From assembly GCA_016703665.1 (NCBI GenBank), contig JADJBS010000006.1, positions 62,001 to 126,000 on the forward strand: a stretch of 64,000 nt of DNA, read 5' to 3'. Shown in pieces: positions 44,483 through 52,836 of this stretch. Numbering within the stretch: position 1 is the first letter of the stretch; each line of letters opens with the position of its first letter. The notes beneath the pieces were generated by a model. The model did not search any database and had not been told where the DNA came from. It saw only the letters and a list, made by a program, of their open reading frames with translations. Made by a program: the position numbers and the translations under genes. This stretch comes from Candidatus Defluviibacillus avedoerensis. GTDB lineage: Bacteria > Pseudomonadota > Gammaproteobacteria > Burkholderiales > Burkholderiaceae_C.

Positions 44483-45132
44483 TTGGAGTCCACCCGCATC
44501 ATCGCCATCCGCCACGGCGAAACCACCTGGAACGTGGACACCCGCATCCAAGGTCAGCTAGACATCCCGCTGAACGAAACCGGCCGCTGGCAGGCCCACC
44601 GCCTAGCCCTGGCACTGGCAGGCGAAGACATCCAAGCCATCTACGCCAGCGACCTCTGGCGCGCCTACGACACAGCGCTGTCAGTCTCCAAAGCTGTGGA
44701 CTTACCCGTCCAAACCGATGAAGGCCTGCGTGAACGCGGGTTCGGCGACTTTCAGGGCAAGACCTTTGCCGAGATCGAAGCCACCTTCCCCGAGCAAGCC
44801 CTGCTCTGGCGCAAGCGCGACCCGAGCTTCGCCCCAGCAGGTGGCGAATCGCTGATCCAGTTCCGTGAACGCGCAGTCAACACCGTCAACGCCCTGGCGG
44901 CCAAACACCCCGGCCAGCAAATCGTGGTTGTCGCGCATGGCGGTGTGATGGATTTGTTGTACCGCGCGGCAACGGGGCAGGATTTGCAAGCACCACGGAC
45001 TTGGCAGCTGGGTAATGCGTCGATCAACCGCCTCTTGTGGACGCCAGACGCAACGCATGGGGGCTTAGCCTGGTGGGCTGGTCGAATACGTTTCATCTGG
45101 ATGATGATGCGTTGGATGAATCGGCAGCTTGA
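44483..45132 (+). CDS. Histidine phosphatase (phosphoglycerate mutase family, GpmB-like), frame broken near the end
   Basis: About 216 residues after repair. IAIRHGETTWN carries the phospho-histidine, with LRERGFGDFQGKTFAEIE and VVVAHGGVMDLLYR giving the second histidine. A T appears to be missing at 45065-45066; restoring it gives a normal C-terminus (SLVGWSNTFHLDDDALDESAA) with stop at 45130-45132. The apparent 112 codons after that in the shifted frame are an artefact. Whether it acts on sugar phosphates or other phosphoesters is unknown. Confidence 0.87.
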
Positions 45133-45516
45133 GCCAGCGGGGGATCAGGCGGAGGGTACTCTGTTGCAGCAAGTTTTAGGCTCCTTGAACCTCCTGAAAA
45201 TCATCCCTTCCGCCGGTGGTTTTGCGCTGGCTGAAAGCCTTCTGTTTTTGCTTGTCGTGTATCCCCAAGTCAAGAACAATTGGCGAATGCAAGGGCAATC
45301 TGAGGGCTCTCAAAAAACCAATGTGGATGTGTATCAAACGGCATCAAAATTTTTCCCCAATAAGATGCCAAATTGCTCGCCTGTGGCAGTCCTAGCCGGG
45401 GCAAAGCCGGAGGTTGTTGAGGTAGTCGATTGCGGCGCTTTCAAGACTTTACGGGTGAGCGTTGACTGAATGTCATTCGGAATCATTGAAAGCCCTGATG
45501 AATTGTTTTTCAACTT

Positions 45517-45590
45517 ACCAAGGCGGGCACACCAGGGTGGTCAGGCGCAGGCCGATTCGTGCGCGCTTATGAGAATCGGCATAACCGCAA
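45517..45590 (+). repeat. Copy 1 of a direct repeat flanking the DUF3224 gene
   Basis: About 65 bases beginning ACCAAGGCGGGCACACCAGG match copy 2 at 46160 with only a few differences (shared core GGTCAGGCGCAGGCCGATTC). Similarity fades after about 45585. Together with copy 2 it brackets the DUF3224 gene. Confidence 0.75.
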
Positions 45591-45688
45591 TAGCTTGATC
45601 TGAAGGAACAGGTGCCTATTTGATTCGATCCGCACCGCCAAAACTGCATGTCAAGCAGCGGCAAATCGCACCGCTTCAGACATAATTT

Positions 45689-45712
45689 GTACCTGTAAAT
45701 TTAATCAGGTAC
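45689..45712 (+). promoter_or_regulatory. Palindrome abutting the DUF3224 start, LexA-box-like
   Basis: GTACCTG and CAGGTAC face each other across ten A/T bases, giving CTG-N10-CAG, the spacing of a LexA box. It lies three bases before the ATG and just after a possible -10 (CATAAT, 45681-45686), and its right arm includes the AGGT that would serve as ribosome binding site. Either repressor binding or hairpin control of translation is possible. Confidence 0.45.
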
Positions 45713-45715
45713 ACC

Positions 45716-46120
45716 ATGAAAGCAATCGGAACATTTGAAGTCAAGCTAAGCCCCATGGACAGCTATGCAAAGGGCGTTGACGAAATCAAACTTGGTCGCA
45801 TGTCTATTGACAAACAGTTCGTCGGTGACCTCGAGGCGACAAGCCAAGGCGAGATGCTTAGCGCCATGACGACGGTGAAGGGCTCCGCAGGGTATGTCGC
45901 CATTGAGCAAGTCAAAGGCAGCTTGTCTGGCAAAACCGGGAGTTTTGTACTCCAACATTTCGGCACCATGAAGCAAGGCACTGATCGATTGATTCTTGAG
46001 GTTGTTCCCAACTCAGGTTCAGGCGAACTTGGCGGTTTGTCTGGACAAATGACCATCGTCATTGATAGTGGCACGCACCATTACACCTTTGACTACGATT
46101 TGATGTCGCCAGCGTTGTGA
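45716..46120 (+). CDS. DUF3224 family protein
   Basis: A 134-residue protein of the DUF3224 beta-barrel family: GTFEVKLSPM, LGRMSIDKQFVGDLEATSQGEML, GSAGYVAIEQVKGSLSGKTGSFVLQH and GELGGLSGQMTI are all family stretches (given in parts). It has no signal peptide. The biochemical role is unknown. The gene stands alone, bracketed by copies of a repeat, which suggests arrival by transfer. Confidence 0.87.
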   Translation: MKAIGTFEVKLSPMDSYAKGVDEIKLGRMSIDKQFVGDLEATSQGEMLSAMTTVKGSAGYVAIEQVKGSLSGKTGSFVLQHFGTMKQGTDRLILEVVPNSGSGELGGLSGQMTIVIDSGTHHYTFDYDLMSPAL

Positions 46121-46159
46121 TTCAAAGCCATGGATCAATCCAGTGGATTGATCTCCCCC

Positions 46160-46315
46160 ACCAAGGCGGGCATTCCAGGATGGTCAGGCGCAGGCCGATT
46201 CGCGCGAGCTTATGGGTAGCGGCGTGACGGCAGCGGCATGCGCTTGAGGTAAATCGCACGCTATAGGTACCGTTCGCGAGCGTGGCCGGAGAATGACCAT
46301 CCTGGTGTGCCTGCC
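46160..46315 (+). repeat. Copy 2 of the repeat, forming a long imperfect palindrome with an inverted third copy
   Basis: The left arm (46165-46186) is a copy of the element at 45522-45543. Its reverse complement recurs at 46294-46315 (TGACCATCCTGG, then GTGTGCCTGCC; 19 of 22 positions). The arms are 107 bases apart, and the inner part also shows partial complementarity. The right arm resembles copy 1 even better (20 of 22). The 417 bases 46121-46537 contain no intact gene. Confidence 0.65.
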
Positions 46316-46417
46316 GGACCGCGCCAAGGCAACTGACAACGCAAGTCCGCTCGCCAGTATTCCAAAGCCCTGCGAGGGAGTTGGCCGTCGCTGAATCAAA
46401 ATTGAAGAAAGACAAGC

Positions 46418-46537
46418 ATGCGAACTCACGATCAAGTTGTCAACGGATTGATGCAACGTACTGGCGTTCGTGCTGAGGTCGACCGGATTGCACGTGAGGA
46501 GTCAGAAATACTGTATTTCGGGAAACAATCCCCGTCC
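46418..46537 (+). pseudogene. Remnant of an XRE/HigA-type antitoxin N-terminus
   Basis: The first 30 codons (MRTHDQVVNGLMQRTGVRAE followed by VDRIAREESEIL) strongly resemble the N-terminus of HigA-like antitoxins, which begin M-K-T-H-x-x-x-V-x-x-x-M-x-x-P-x-V-R-A-E. The helix-turn-helix that should follow is absent; the frame runs instead into the GNAT gene. No toxin gene is present. It is best read as a decayed toxin-antitoxin module. Confidence 0.6.
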
Positions 46538-47023
46538 ATGACACGCTCATCAGTACACACCTCGTCCAGCCACCACATCCGGCGCGCAAGTTCGGATGAT
46601 GCCGGGGCCGTTGCAGCATGCGTGGAGGCAGCTTACCAACCCTGGATTGCCACTATTGGCACGAAACCAGGGCCGATGAAACAAGACTACTCCCAAGTGA
46701 TTTCTGAGGCACAAGTTTTCCTCGCAGAATCCGAGGCCGGCGTTGATGGCATCTTGGTCCTTAGGGTCGACAGCGAAGAATTTCTGCTCGAAAACGTCGC
46801 AGTACATCCGCGGGCCAAAGGAAAGGGTCTGGGTGCGTGCTTGCTGGCCATCGCTGAGCGCGAAGCAATGTCACAAGGGTTCAATTCCCTGTCCCTTTAC
46901 ACCCACGAGCGGATGGCCACGAACATTGCCCTCTATCTAATGCACGGATACGTCGAGTTTGATCGTCGAACCGAGCATGGACTTCCAAGAGTATTTATGC
47001 GCAAACTCCTCCCGGCCCAATGA
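46538..47023 (+). CDS. GNAT family N-acetyltransferase
   Basis: About 161 residues from the ATG at 46538. The acetyl-CoA-binding region LLENVAVHPRAKGKGLGACLL (as LLENVAVHP then RAKGKGLGACLL) and LYTHERMATNIALYLMHGYVEF are typical of GNAT. Relatives with this pattern are often annotated without known substrate. A longer frame begins at 46418 but its first 40 codons belong to an unrelated antitoxin remnant. Confidence 0.83.
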   Translation: MTRSSVHTSSSHHIRRASSDDAGAVAACVEAAYQPWIATIGTKPGPMKQDYSQVISEAQVFLAESEAGVDGILVLRVDSEEFLLENVAVHPRAKGKGLGACLLAIAEREAMSQGFNSLSLYTHERMATNIALYLMHGYVEFDRRTEHGLPRVFMRKLLPAQ

Positions 47024-47061
47024 CGCGTGACTGTTGACCACCCCTCAGCCACAATGGCGAG

Positions 47062-48858
47062 ATGAGCCCCAGCCAGATCATCGTCCTCGCCACCCCGGTC
47101 TTCTTAGTCATGATTGCTGCGGAATACCTGCTCGGCAGATACCGCCAGCAAAACGGCACAGGCCACGACAATTACCGCCTGAGTGACGCCATCAACAGCC
47201 TGAGCCTGGGCATGCTCAGCCAGATTTCAGCCATCTTCACCCGCCTGCTGCGCATCGGCATTTACGTGGCAGCCTACCGCGCCTTCAGCGTCCTGCCGCA
47301 CGATGCGGCCACCGCGTTCTGGATGTCTTGGCCGGGTTGGGTGCTGGCCTTGCTGCTGTACGACTTTTGCTACTACTGGCTGCACCGCATGGGCCATGAG
47401 GTGGCCGTACTGTGGGCCGCGCACGTGGTGCATCACCAAAGCCAGGACTACAACCTCTCCACCGCACTTCGCCAAACCAGCAGTGGCGCCCTGCTTGGTT
47501 GGGTGTTTTACCTGCCCATGGCCGTGCTGGGCGTGCCGCCAATCGTGTTTGGCACCGTTGCGCTGATCGATTTGCTCTACCAGTTCTGGGTGCACACCGA
47601 GCAAGTCGGCAGACTTGGCTGGTTCGACCGCTGGTTTTGCAGTCCGTCCAACCATCGGGTCCACCATGCGGTGAATGACGGGTACTTGGACAAAAATTAC
47701 GGCGGTGTTTTGGTCTTGTGGGACCGCCTGTTCGGTACGTTCAAAGACGAAGACGCTGACAAGCCTTGCGTCTACGGCACCCGCAAGCCCCTTAACAGCT
47801 GGGACCCACTCTGGGCCAATCTGGAGGTCTACGCCGCCTTGGCCCGAGACAGTTGGCAAACGCAGCACTGGGCTGACAAACTGCGCGTGTGGTTCAAGCC
47901 CCCCGGCTGGCAACCGGCTGACCTGGCTGCGAGCCGCCCCCATGTGACTTTTGACCTGAGCAAGGTCCAGTTGTACGAGCCGCCCACGAGCGCTGGAGTC
48001 CAGTGGTTTGCGTTCGTCAAGTTCTTGGCGATGCTCGTTGGTGTTGCACAACTGCTCTGGCATGCAGATAGCATGCCCTTGCCGGTCGCATTTATCGGCT
48101 TCACAGTCCTGACCATGGGGATGTGGAGCCTGGGTGCCCTGCTACAGGGACGCCTGAGCCTGCTGGAATCTTTGATGGTAGACGCGGCAGTCCTCGCCAT
48201 GGCAAGCTCTGCCTGGGGATGGGTGCAATGGCACCGCTTGTTCAAGCCAATGCCACTGCTGTTTGCTTTATTTTTAGTAGCAAAGAATGACGCCAGTATT
48301 GCCGAAAAAGGTAAAAAAGACCTTCTTTTGATGGCTGCACTGGCGGCCTCGCTGGCGGGTGATTGCTTCTTGATGTTTCCCGGCTTCTTCATCCCTGGCC
48401 TGGTGGCCTTCCTGATTGCGCACCTGTTCTACATTGCACGCTTCAAACAAGGTGTGCCCTGGTTTGCCAGTCGCGCAGGTCTGCTGGTTCCAGTGGCCTA
48501 CGCTGCCGTCATGTTCAGCCTGCTGTGGCGCTTAGGCTTGCCCGAGGGATTGCGCGCGCCTGTGGCGGCCTATGTGGCGTGCATTTCGCTCATGGCGGCG
48601 CAAGCCCTGGGTCGTGCCAAGTGGCTGCACAAGACGCAGCAGGGTACTTCGAGCAATGGCGCAATCTGGGTGGCTGTGGGCGCACTGAGCTTTGTCGCCA
48701 GCGACAGTTTTTTAGCCTGGAACCGCTTTGTGGCCCCGGTTCAGCTGCTCGGACTGGATTCGGCCTTTTGGGTGCTGAGCACTTACTTCCTGGCGCAGAT
48801 ATTGATCTTGCGGGGCTGCCTCAAACCGGATGCGCCACTCGCGCCAATCGAGAAGTGA
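47062..48858 (+). CDS. Fusion of an AGMO-like fatty acid hydroxylase with a YhhN/TMEM86 lysoplasmalogenase
   Basis: A 598-residue integral membrane protein made of two enzymes. Residues 1-300 are a sterol desaturase/fatty acid hydroxylase domain with the di-iron histidine motifs H108RMGH112, H121VVHH125 and H198RVHH202 and the NYGGVLVLWDRLFGTF end, closest in kind to alkylglycerol monooxygenase. Residues about 315-595 are eight membrane segments of the YhhN/TMEM86 family with SLAGDCFLMFPGFFIPGL and FLIAHLFYIARF, whose members cleave the vinyl-ether bond of lysoplasmalogen. No frameshift or doubtful base lies at the junction. Breakdown of ether lipids is the common theme; activity is inferred. 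Confidence 0.88.
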   Translation: MSPSQIIVLATPVFLVMIAAEYLLGRYRQQNGTGHDNYRLSDAINSLSLGMLSQISAIFTRLLRIGIYVAAYRAFSVLPHDAATAFWMSWPGWVLALLLYDFCYYWLHRMGHEVAVLWAAHVVHHQSQDYNLSTALRQTSSGALLGWVFYLPMAVLGVPPIVFGTVALIDLLYQFWVHTEQVGRLGWFDRWFCSPSNHRVHHAVNDGYLDKNYGGVLVLWDRLFGTFKDEDADKPCVYGTRKPLNSWDPLWANLEVYAALARDSWQTQHWADKLRVWFKPPGWQPADLAASRPHVTFDLSKVQLYEPPTSAGVQWFAFVKFLAMLVGVAQLLWHADSMPLPVAFIGFTVLTMGMWSLGALLQGRLSLLESLMVDAAVLAMASSAWGWVQWHRLFKPMPLLFALFLVAKNDASIAEKGKKDLLLMAALAASLAGDCFLMFPGFFIPGLVAFLIAHLFYIARFKQGVPWFASRAGLLVPVAYAAVMFSLLWRLGLPEGLRAPVAAYVACISLMAAQALGRAKWLHKTQQGTSSNGAIWVAVGALSFVASDSFLAWNRFVAPVQLLGLDSAFWVLSTYFLAQILILRGCLKPDAPLAPIEK

Positions 48859-48865
48859 TCACAGG

Positions 48866-48895
48866 GCGGTGAACGGCTTGTGAGCCATTCACCGC
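48866..48895 (+). terminator. Strong hairpin after the hydroxylase-lysoplasmalogenase gene
   Basis: GCGGTGAA/TTCACCGC with an inner GGCT/AGCC around TGTG makes a 12-pair stem with one C-A mismatch, seven bases after the stop codon. There is no T-run, so it may be a Rho-assisted end or an mRNA-stabilising structure. The remaining 158 bases to the next gene show nothing else. Confidence 0.5.
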
Positions 48896-49053
48896 GTCTG
48901 TCTCCTCACTCTCCACCCTCTTTTGATCTCAAGAACGGATGAATTGATTCTGATGCTCATCCAATTGAGGAAATTTGTCGCGCCTCGGACAGCAGGAATT
49001 GAACGGTCGTGCTAAAACCTGAGGTTGTCACGAATTCTTTGGAGACCAAACGC

Positions 49054-50232
49054 ATGGACTTGGCATTCACGCCTGAAGAACAGGCTTTCCGCGAAGAGGC
49101 ACGCGCATGGGTGCGCAGCAGCCTCCCCAGCGACATTTCACACAAAGTCTTGAACGACCTGCACCTGACCCGCGACGACAGCCAACGCTGGGCCAAAATC
49201 CTCGGTAAAAAAGGCTGGTTGGTCTCCGGTTGGCCCAAACAGTTTGGTGGCCCAGGCTGGACCGCCATCCAAAAACACCTGTTTGAAGAAGAATGCGCAC
49301 TGGCTGGTGCGCCGCGCATCATGCCGTTTGGCCCTGTGATGGTGGCTCCGGTGATCCAGGCGTTCGGCACGCCCGAGCAACACCAACGCTTCTTACCCGG
49401 CATTGCCAGCGGTGAGGTGTGGTGGAGCCAGGGCTACAGCGAACCCGGTTCAGGCTCGGACCTGGCTTCCCTCAAAACCCGTGCCGAGCGCAAGGGTGAC
49501 AAGTACGTCGTCAACGGCCAGAAGACCTGGACCACCATGGGCCAATATGGTGAGTGGATTTTCTGCTTGGTGCGTACCAGCTCCGAGGGCAAGCCCCAAA
49601 CCGGCATCAGCTTCTTGTTGATCGACATGAAGAGCCCCGGCGTCAGCGTGCGCCCGATCATCATGCTCGACGGCAAACACGAGGTGAACGAGGTCTTTTT
49701 TGACAACGTCGAAGTGCCCGTTGAAAACCTGATTGGTGAAGAAAACAAGGGCTGGACCTATGCCAAGCATTTGCTGAGCCACGAGCGCACCAACATCGCC
49801 GACGTGAACCGTGCCAAGCGTGAGCTGGAACGGCTCAAGCGCCTCGCCAAGGCCGAAGGCGTCTACAACGACACGCGTTTTCGCGACGAGGTCGCTAAGC
49901 TGGATGTGGAAGTGGTGGCGCTGGAGATGATGGTGCTGCGTGTGCTGTCGGCTGAAAAATCTGGCAAAAATTCACTGGACATCGCCGGCCTCTTGAAGAT
50001 TCGCGGCAGCGAGCTCCAACAGCGCTACACCGAGCTGATGATGCTGGCCGCAGGCCCCTACAGCCTGCCCTTCATCCAAGAAGCCATGGAAGCCGGTTGG
50101 CAAGGCGACTACGTGGGCGCGGCCCACTGCGCGCCGCTGGCAGGCACGTACTTCAACTACCGCAAAACCACCATTTACGGTGGCAGCAATGAAGTGCAGC
50201 GCAACATTGTCTCTCAGACAGTACTCGGCTAA
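49054..50232 (+). CDS. Acyl-CoA dehydrogenase, PimC-like large subunit
   Basis: A 392-residue acyl-CoA dehydrogenase: N-terminal MDLAFTPEEQAFREEARAW, FAD-binding GYSEPGSGSDLASL and NGQKTWTT, and the C-terminal FNYRKTTIYGGSNEVQRNI. The ATG at 49054 has GGAG upstream; an in-frame GTG start further up is not needed. It is followed 18 bases later by a second, smaller dehydrogenase, an arrangement seen for pimeloyl-CoA dehydrogenase and steroid-type two-subunit enzymes. Substrate is not evident. Confidence 0.9.
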   Translation: MDLAFTPEEQAFREEARAWVRSSLPSDISHKVLNDLHLTRDDSQRWAKILGKKGWLVSGWPKQFGGPGWTAIQKHLFEEECALAGAPRIMPFGPVMVAPVIQAFGTPEQHQRFLPGIASGEVWWSQGYSEPGSGSDLASLKTRAERKGDKYVVNGQKTWTTMGQYGEWIFCLVRTSSEGKPQTGISFLLIDMKSPGVSVRPIIMLDGKHEVNEVFFDNVEVPVENLIGEENKGWTYAKHLLSHERTNIADVNRAKRELERLKRLAKAEGVYNDTRFRDEVAKLDVEVVALEMMVLRVLSAEKSGKNSLDIAGLLKIRGSELQQRYTELMMLAAGPYSLPFIQEAMEAGWQGDYVGAAHCAPLAGTYFNYRKTTIYGGSNEVQRNIVSQTVLG

Positions 50233-50250
50233 TCGAACAAGGAAAACAAG

Positions 50251-51366
50251 ATGGATTTCGATTTTTCTGACGACCAGGAACAACTGCGCGACGCCGTGCG
50301 CAAATGGGTGGACAAAGGCTACGACTTTGAACGCCGCCGTGCAGCCGTGAAGGCGGGTGGCTTCTCGCGCGATGCCTATACCGAAATCGCCGAACTCGGC
50401 CTATGCGGTCTGTACATCCCCGAAGACCAAGGCGGCCTGGGCATGGGCCCTGTCGAAGGCATGGTGGTGATGGAAGAACTTGGGCGCGGCATCGTGCTGG
50501 AGCCCTTCACCCATACGCTGATCGCCAGTGGGGTGATCAGCGGCTACGCACCTAGTGAGCTCAAATCAGCCTGGTTGCCGGGCATCGCCAGTGGCGAAAA
50601 ACTGGTGGTTCTGGCTTACCAGGAGCGCGCCAACCGCTATAAATTAGATAGCTGCGCAGCCACTGCACAAAATGGCACTGCAGGCTGGACATTGTCCGGC
50701 AGCAAGAGCATCGTGGCCGCAGGCGACCAGGCTGACGCCTTCCTCGTACCCGCCACAGTAGACGGCAAATTGGCCCTTTTCCTGGTGGAACGCGCAGGCA
50801 GCGGCGTCAGCACCCGTGGCTATGTCACGCAAGACGGCAGCCGCGCCGCGGAGGTGACCTTTGCCAACGCAGCTGCTGCGCTGATCACGCTGGACGGCCA
50901 GACCGCTCTGGAACACGCAGTGGACATCGGCATTGCCGCCGCCTGCGCCGAAGGCCTGGGCGTGATGGACAAAACCATGGCGCTGACCGCTGAATACATG
51001 AACACACGCAAGCAGTTTGGCGTGGCACTCAGCACCTTCCAGGCCCTGCGTCACCGCATGGCAGACATGAAGATGCAGCTGGAGTTGGCCCGCTCCATGA
51101 GTTATTACGCCGCGCTCAAGCTCAACGCCCCGACTGACGAACGCCGCCGCGCCTTGGCCCGCGCCAAGTACCAACTGGGCCAATCGATGCGTTTTGTGGG
51201 TCAACAGTCGGTGCAACTGCATGGCGGTATCGGTGTGACCGATGAATACATCGGCAGCCATTACTTCAAAAAGCTCACTCAGCTGGAGATGACTTTCGGC
51301 GACAGCCTGCATCACCTGGGTGAGGTTTCAGACCGCATGCAGGACACGGCTGGGGTATTTGCATAG
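50251..51366 (+). CDS. Acyl-CoA dehydrogenase, PimD-like small subunit
   Basis: A 371-residue acyl-CoA dehydrogenase-like protein: MDFDFSDDQEQLRDAVRKW, LGLCGLYIPEDQGGLGMGPVEG (given as one conserved region), RKQFGVALSTFQALRHRMADM and QLHGGIGVTDEY. The middle FAD-binding region is less canonical than in the larger partner, as expected for a two-subunit enzyme in which one partner carries most of the catalytic residues. A strong terminator follows. Confidence 0.9.
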   Translation: MDFDFSDDQEQLRDAVRKWVDKGYDFERRRAAVKAGGFSRDAYTEIAELGLCGLYIPEDQGGLGMGPVEGMVVMEELGRGIVLEPFTHTLIASGVISGYAPSELKSAWLPGIASGEKLVVLAYQERANRYKLDSCAATAQNGTAGWTLSGSKSIVAAGDQADAFLVPATVDGKLALFLVERAGSGVSTRGYVTQDGSRAAEVTFANAAAALITLDGQTALEHAVDIGIAAACAEGLGVMDKTMALTAEYMNTRKQFGVALSTFQALRHRMADMKMQLELARSMSYYAALKLNAPTDERRRALARAKYQLGQSMRFVGQQSVQLHGGIGVTDEYIGSHYFKKLTQLEMTFGDSLHHLGEVSDRMQDTAGVFA

Positions 51367-51393
51367 ACTAAGATACTGCCGCAAGGCCTGATA

Positions 51394-51419
51394 AGCCCGC
51401 TGCCAAGCGGGCTTTTTTT
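51394..51419 (+). terminator. Rho-independent terminator after the acyl-CoA dehydrogenase pair
   Basis: AGCCCGCT and AGCGGGCT pair perfectly around GCCA, followed by seven T. It ends the transcript of the two dehydrogenase genes. Confidence 0.93.
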
Positions 51420-51435
51420 GTTTGGAGAGTGATAC

Positions 51436-52827
51436 ATGTTGAGACGTCTGTTCATGGTTGCCACAGCCATGGTGTTAGTGGGCTGCGCTTTTGGCCCCAC
51501 CCCTCAAACTGAGCGCCCGCCCATTGTGTTTGTGCACGGCAATGGCGATTCAAGCGCCAACTGGCAAACCACGATTTGGCGCTTTGAAACCAACGGCTGG
51601 CCACGCGACCGGCTGTTTGCGCTTCAACAACCCTACCCCCTGGCGCGAGACAACGATACAGTCGCGCAGCCTGGGCGTAGTTCCAGTGAACAAAGCATGG
51701 CGTTCTTGAAAACCGAGGTGGAGAAGGTCCTCAAGATCACGGGGGCCAAGCAGGTGGTGCTGATTGGCAATTCGCGTGGCGGCTTGACTATCCGTAACTA
51801 CATTCAAGCTGGCGGCGGCACGTCGACTGTGAGTCACGCCATTCTGGGAGGCACGCCCAACCATGGCGTGTGGGCCACTCCCGGTCAGCGTGAGGGCAGC
51901 GAATTTTCCGGGACAGGCACGTTCATCAAGGGGCTGAACGCTGCCAAGAACGACGCTGGCGACGAGGTCATTGGACCCGTGCATTGGATGACAATCCGTT
52001 CGGACATGAACGACAAATACGCACAGCCAGATGGCGAGTGGATCGGCGCCAAAGGCAAACCCACCGGTGTGTCGTTTGACGGTCCCGCACTTAAAGGCGC
52101 CACCAACGTGGTGTTACCGGGCATTGACCACCGCGAGACTTCCTTTTCGGCCGCCGCGTTTGCCGAGATGTACAAGTTCTTGACGGGCAATGCCCCCCAA
52201 TGGACCGACATCTGGCCCGAGTATTTGATCGAGCTCGATGGCATGGTCACCGGCATGGGTGTTAAGTCTGGCGACAAAGCCACAGGCAGTTTCAGCAACA
52301 ACCTGCCCATCCCCAAGTCGCGCGTAGAGGTTTACGCCATACACAACGACTCTGCGCTGAGGTTCACGGTTGAGCCGGTCTACAGCAAAATAATCGGGCC
52401 TGACGGTCGCTGGGGCCCATTCAGGGCGTCACCCAACACCCACTATGAGTTTGTGGTGCGTGCGCCCGGCTATGCCACCACCCACATCTACCGCAGCGCC
52501 TTCCCACGCAGCAGCAATGTGGTCAACCTGCGCGCAGACCGCATTGTGGACGCGGATTTGCCTGCTTTCTCCATCATCAACCTAGCCCGTCCTCACGGCT
52601 ACCTGGATCCGACGGCCCACGCCATCAAGTTCGATGGGCAGTCGCCACCGCCTGGAGTACCCGTCGCACGCGTCGGGGGTATCGCCACAAGCAAAATCAA
52701 GCTGGACACACTGATTAATCGACCTATCGCGGCTGAATTCCATGTCGGCCCCGAATTGGAACGCGTGGTAGGCCGCACCTGGCCTGCCAAAGAAAGCCAC
52801 GTGGTGTGGCTGGAGTTCACGCAGTAG
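51436..52827 (+). CDS. Alpha/beta-hydrolase lipoprotein (lipase-like)
   Basis: A 463-residue secreted lipoprotein. A signal peptide with lipobox LVGC (cysteine about residue 17) precedes PIVFVHGNGDSSANW (oxyanion region) and the nucleophile elbow VLIGNSRGGLTIR. LPGIDHRE may hold the catalytic histidine. Residues 270-460 form a beta-rich C-terminal part with PEGA-like features. It probably hydrolyses a lipid or polyester outside the cytoplasm; substrate unknown. GGAGAG lies eight bases upstream of the ATG. Confidence 0.8.
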   Translation: MLRRLFMVATAMVLVGCAFGPTPQTERPPIVFVHGNGDSSANWQTTIWRFETNGWPRDRLFALQQPYPLARDNDTVAQPGRSSSEQSMAFLKTEVEKVLKITGAKQVVLIGNSRGGLTIRNYIQAGGGTSTVSHAILGGTPNHGVWATPGQREGSEFSGTGTFIKGLNAAKNDAGDEVIGPVHWMTIRSDMNDKYAQPDGEWIGAKGKPTGVSFDGPALKGATNVVLPGIDHRETSFSAAAFAEMYKFLTGNAPQWTDIWPEYLIELDGMVTGMGVKSGDKATGSFSNNLPIPKSRVEVYAIHNDSALRFTVEPVYSKIIGPDGRWGPFRASPNTHYEFVVRAPGYATTHIYRSAFPRSSNVVNLRADRIVDADLPAFSIINLARPHGYLDPTAHAIKFDGQSPPPGVPVARVGGIATSKIKLDTLINRPIAAEFHVGPELERVVGRTWPAKESHVVWLEFTQ

Positions 52828-52836
52828 TGAACTGAC

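Larger units (their letters stand above)
45133..45715. other. Gene-free stretch before the DUF3224 gene
   Basis: No convincing gene is seen in this 580-base region on either strand. Its second half holds the first copy of a repeat (45517-45590) and, next to the DUF3224 ATG, a palindrome. The first half is open by chance in the frame that continues from the broken phosphatase gene, but the codons do not resemble a protein family that I recognise. Confidence 0.6.

Noticed and set aside
45133..45469. A 112-codon C-terminal extension of the phosphoglycerate-mutase family protein
   Set aside because: It arises only after a frameshift at 45065; in the repaired frame the protein has a normal end and stop at 45132.
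45517..46315. Integron cassette with attC site around the DUF3224 gene
   Set aside because: The repeats and palindrome suggested it, but I do not find the attC core sequences (GTTRRRY and RYYYAAC) at the ends and no integrase is present.
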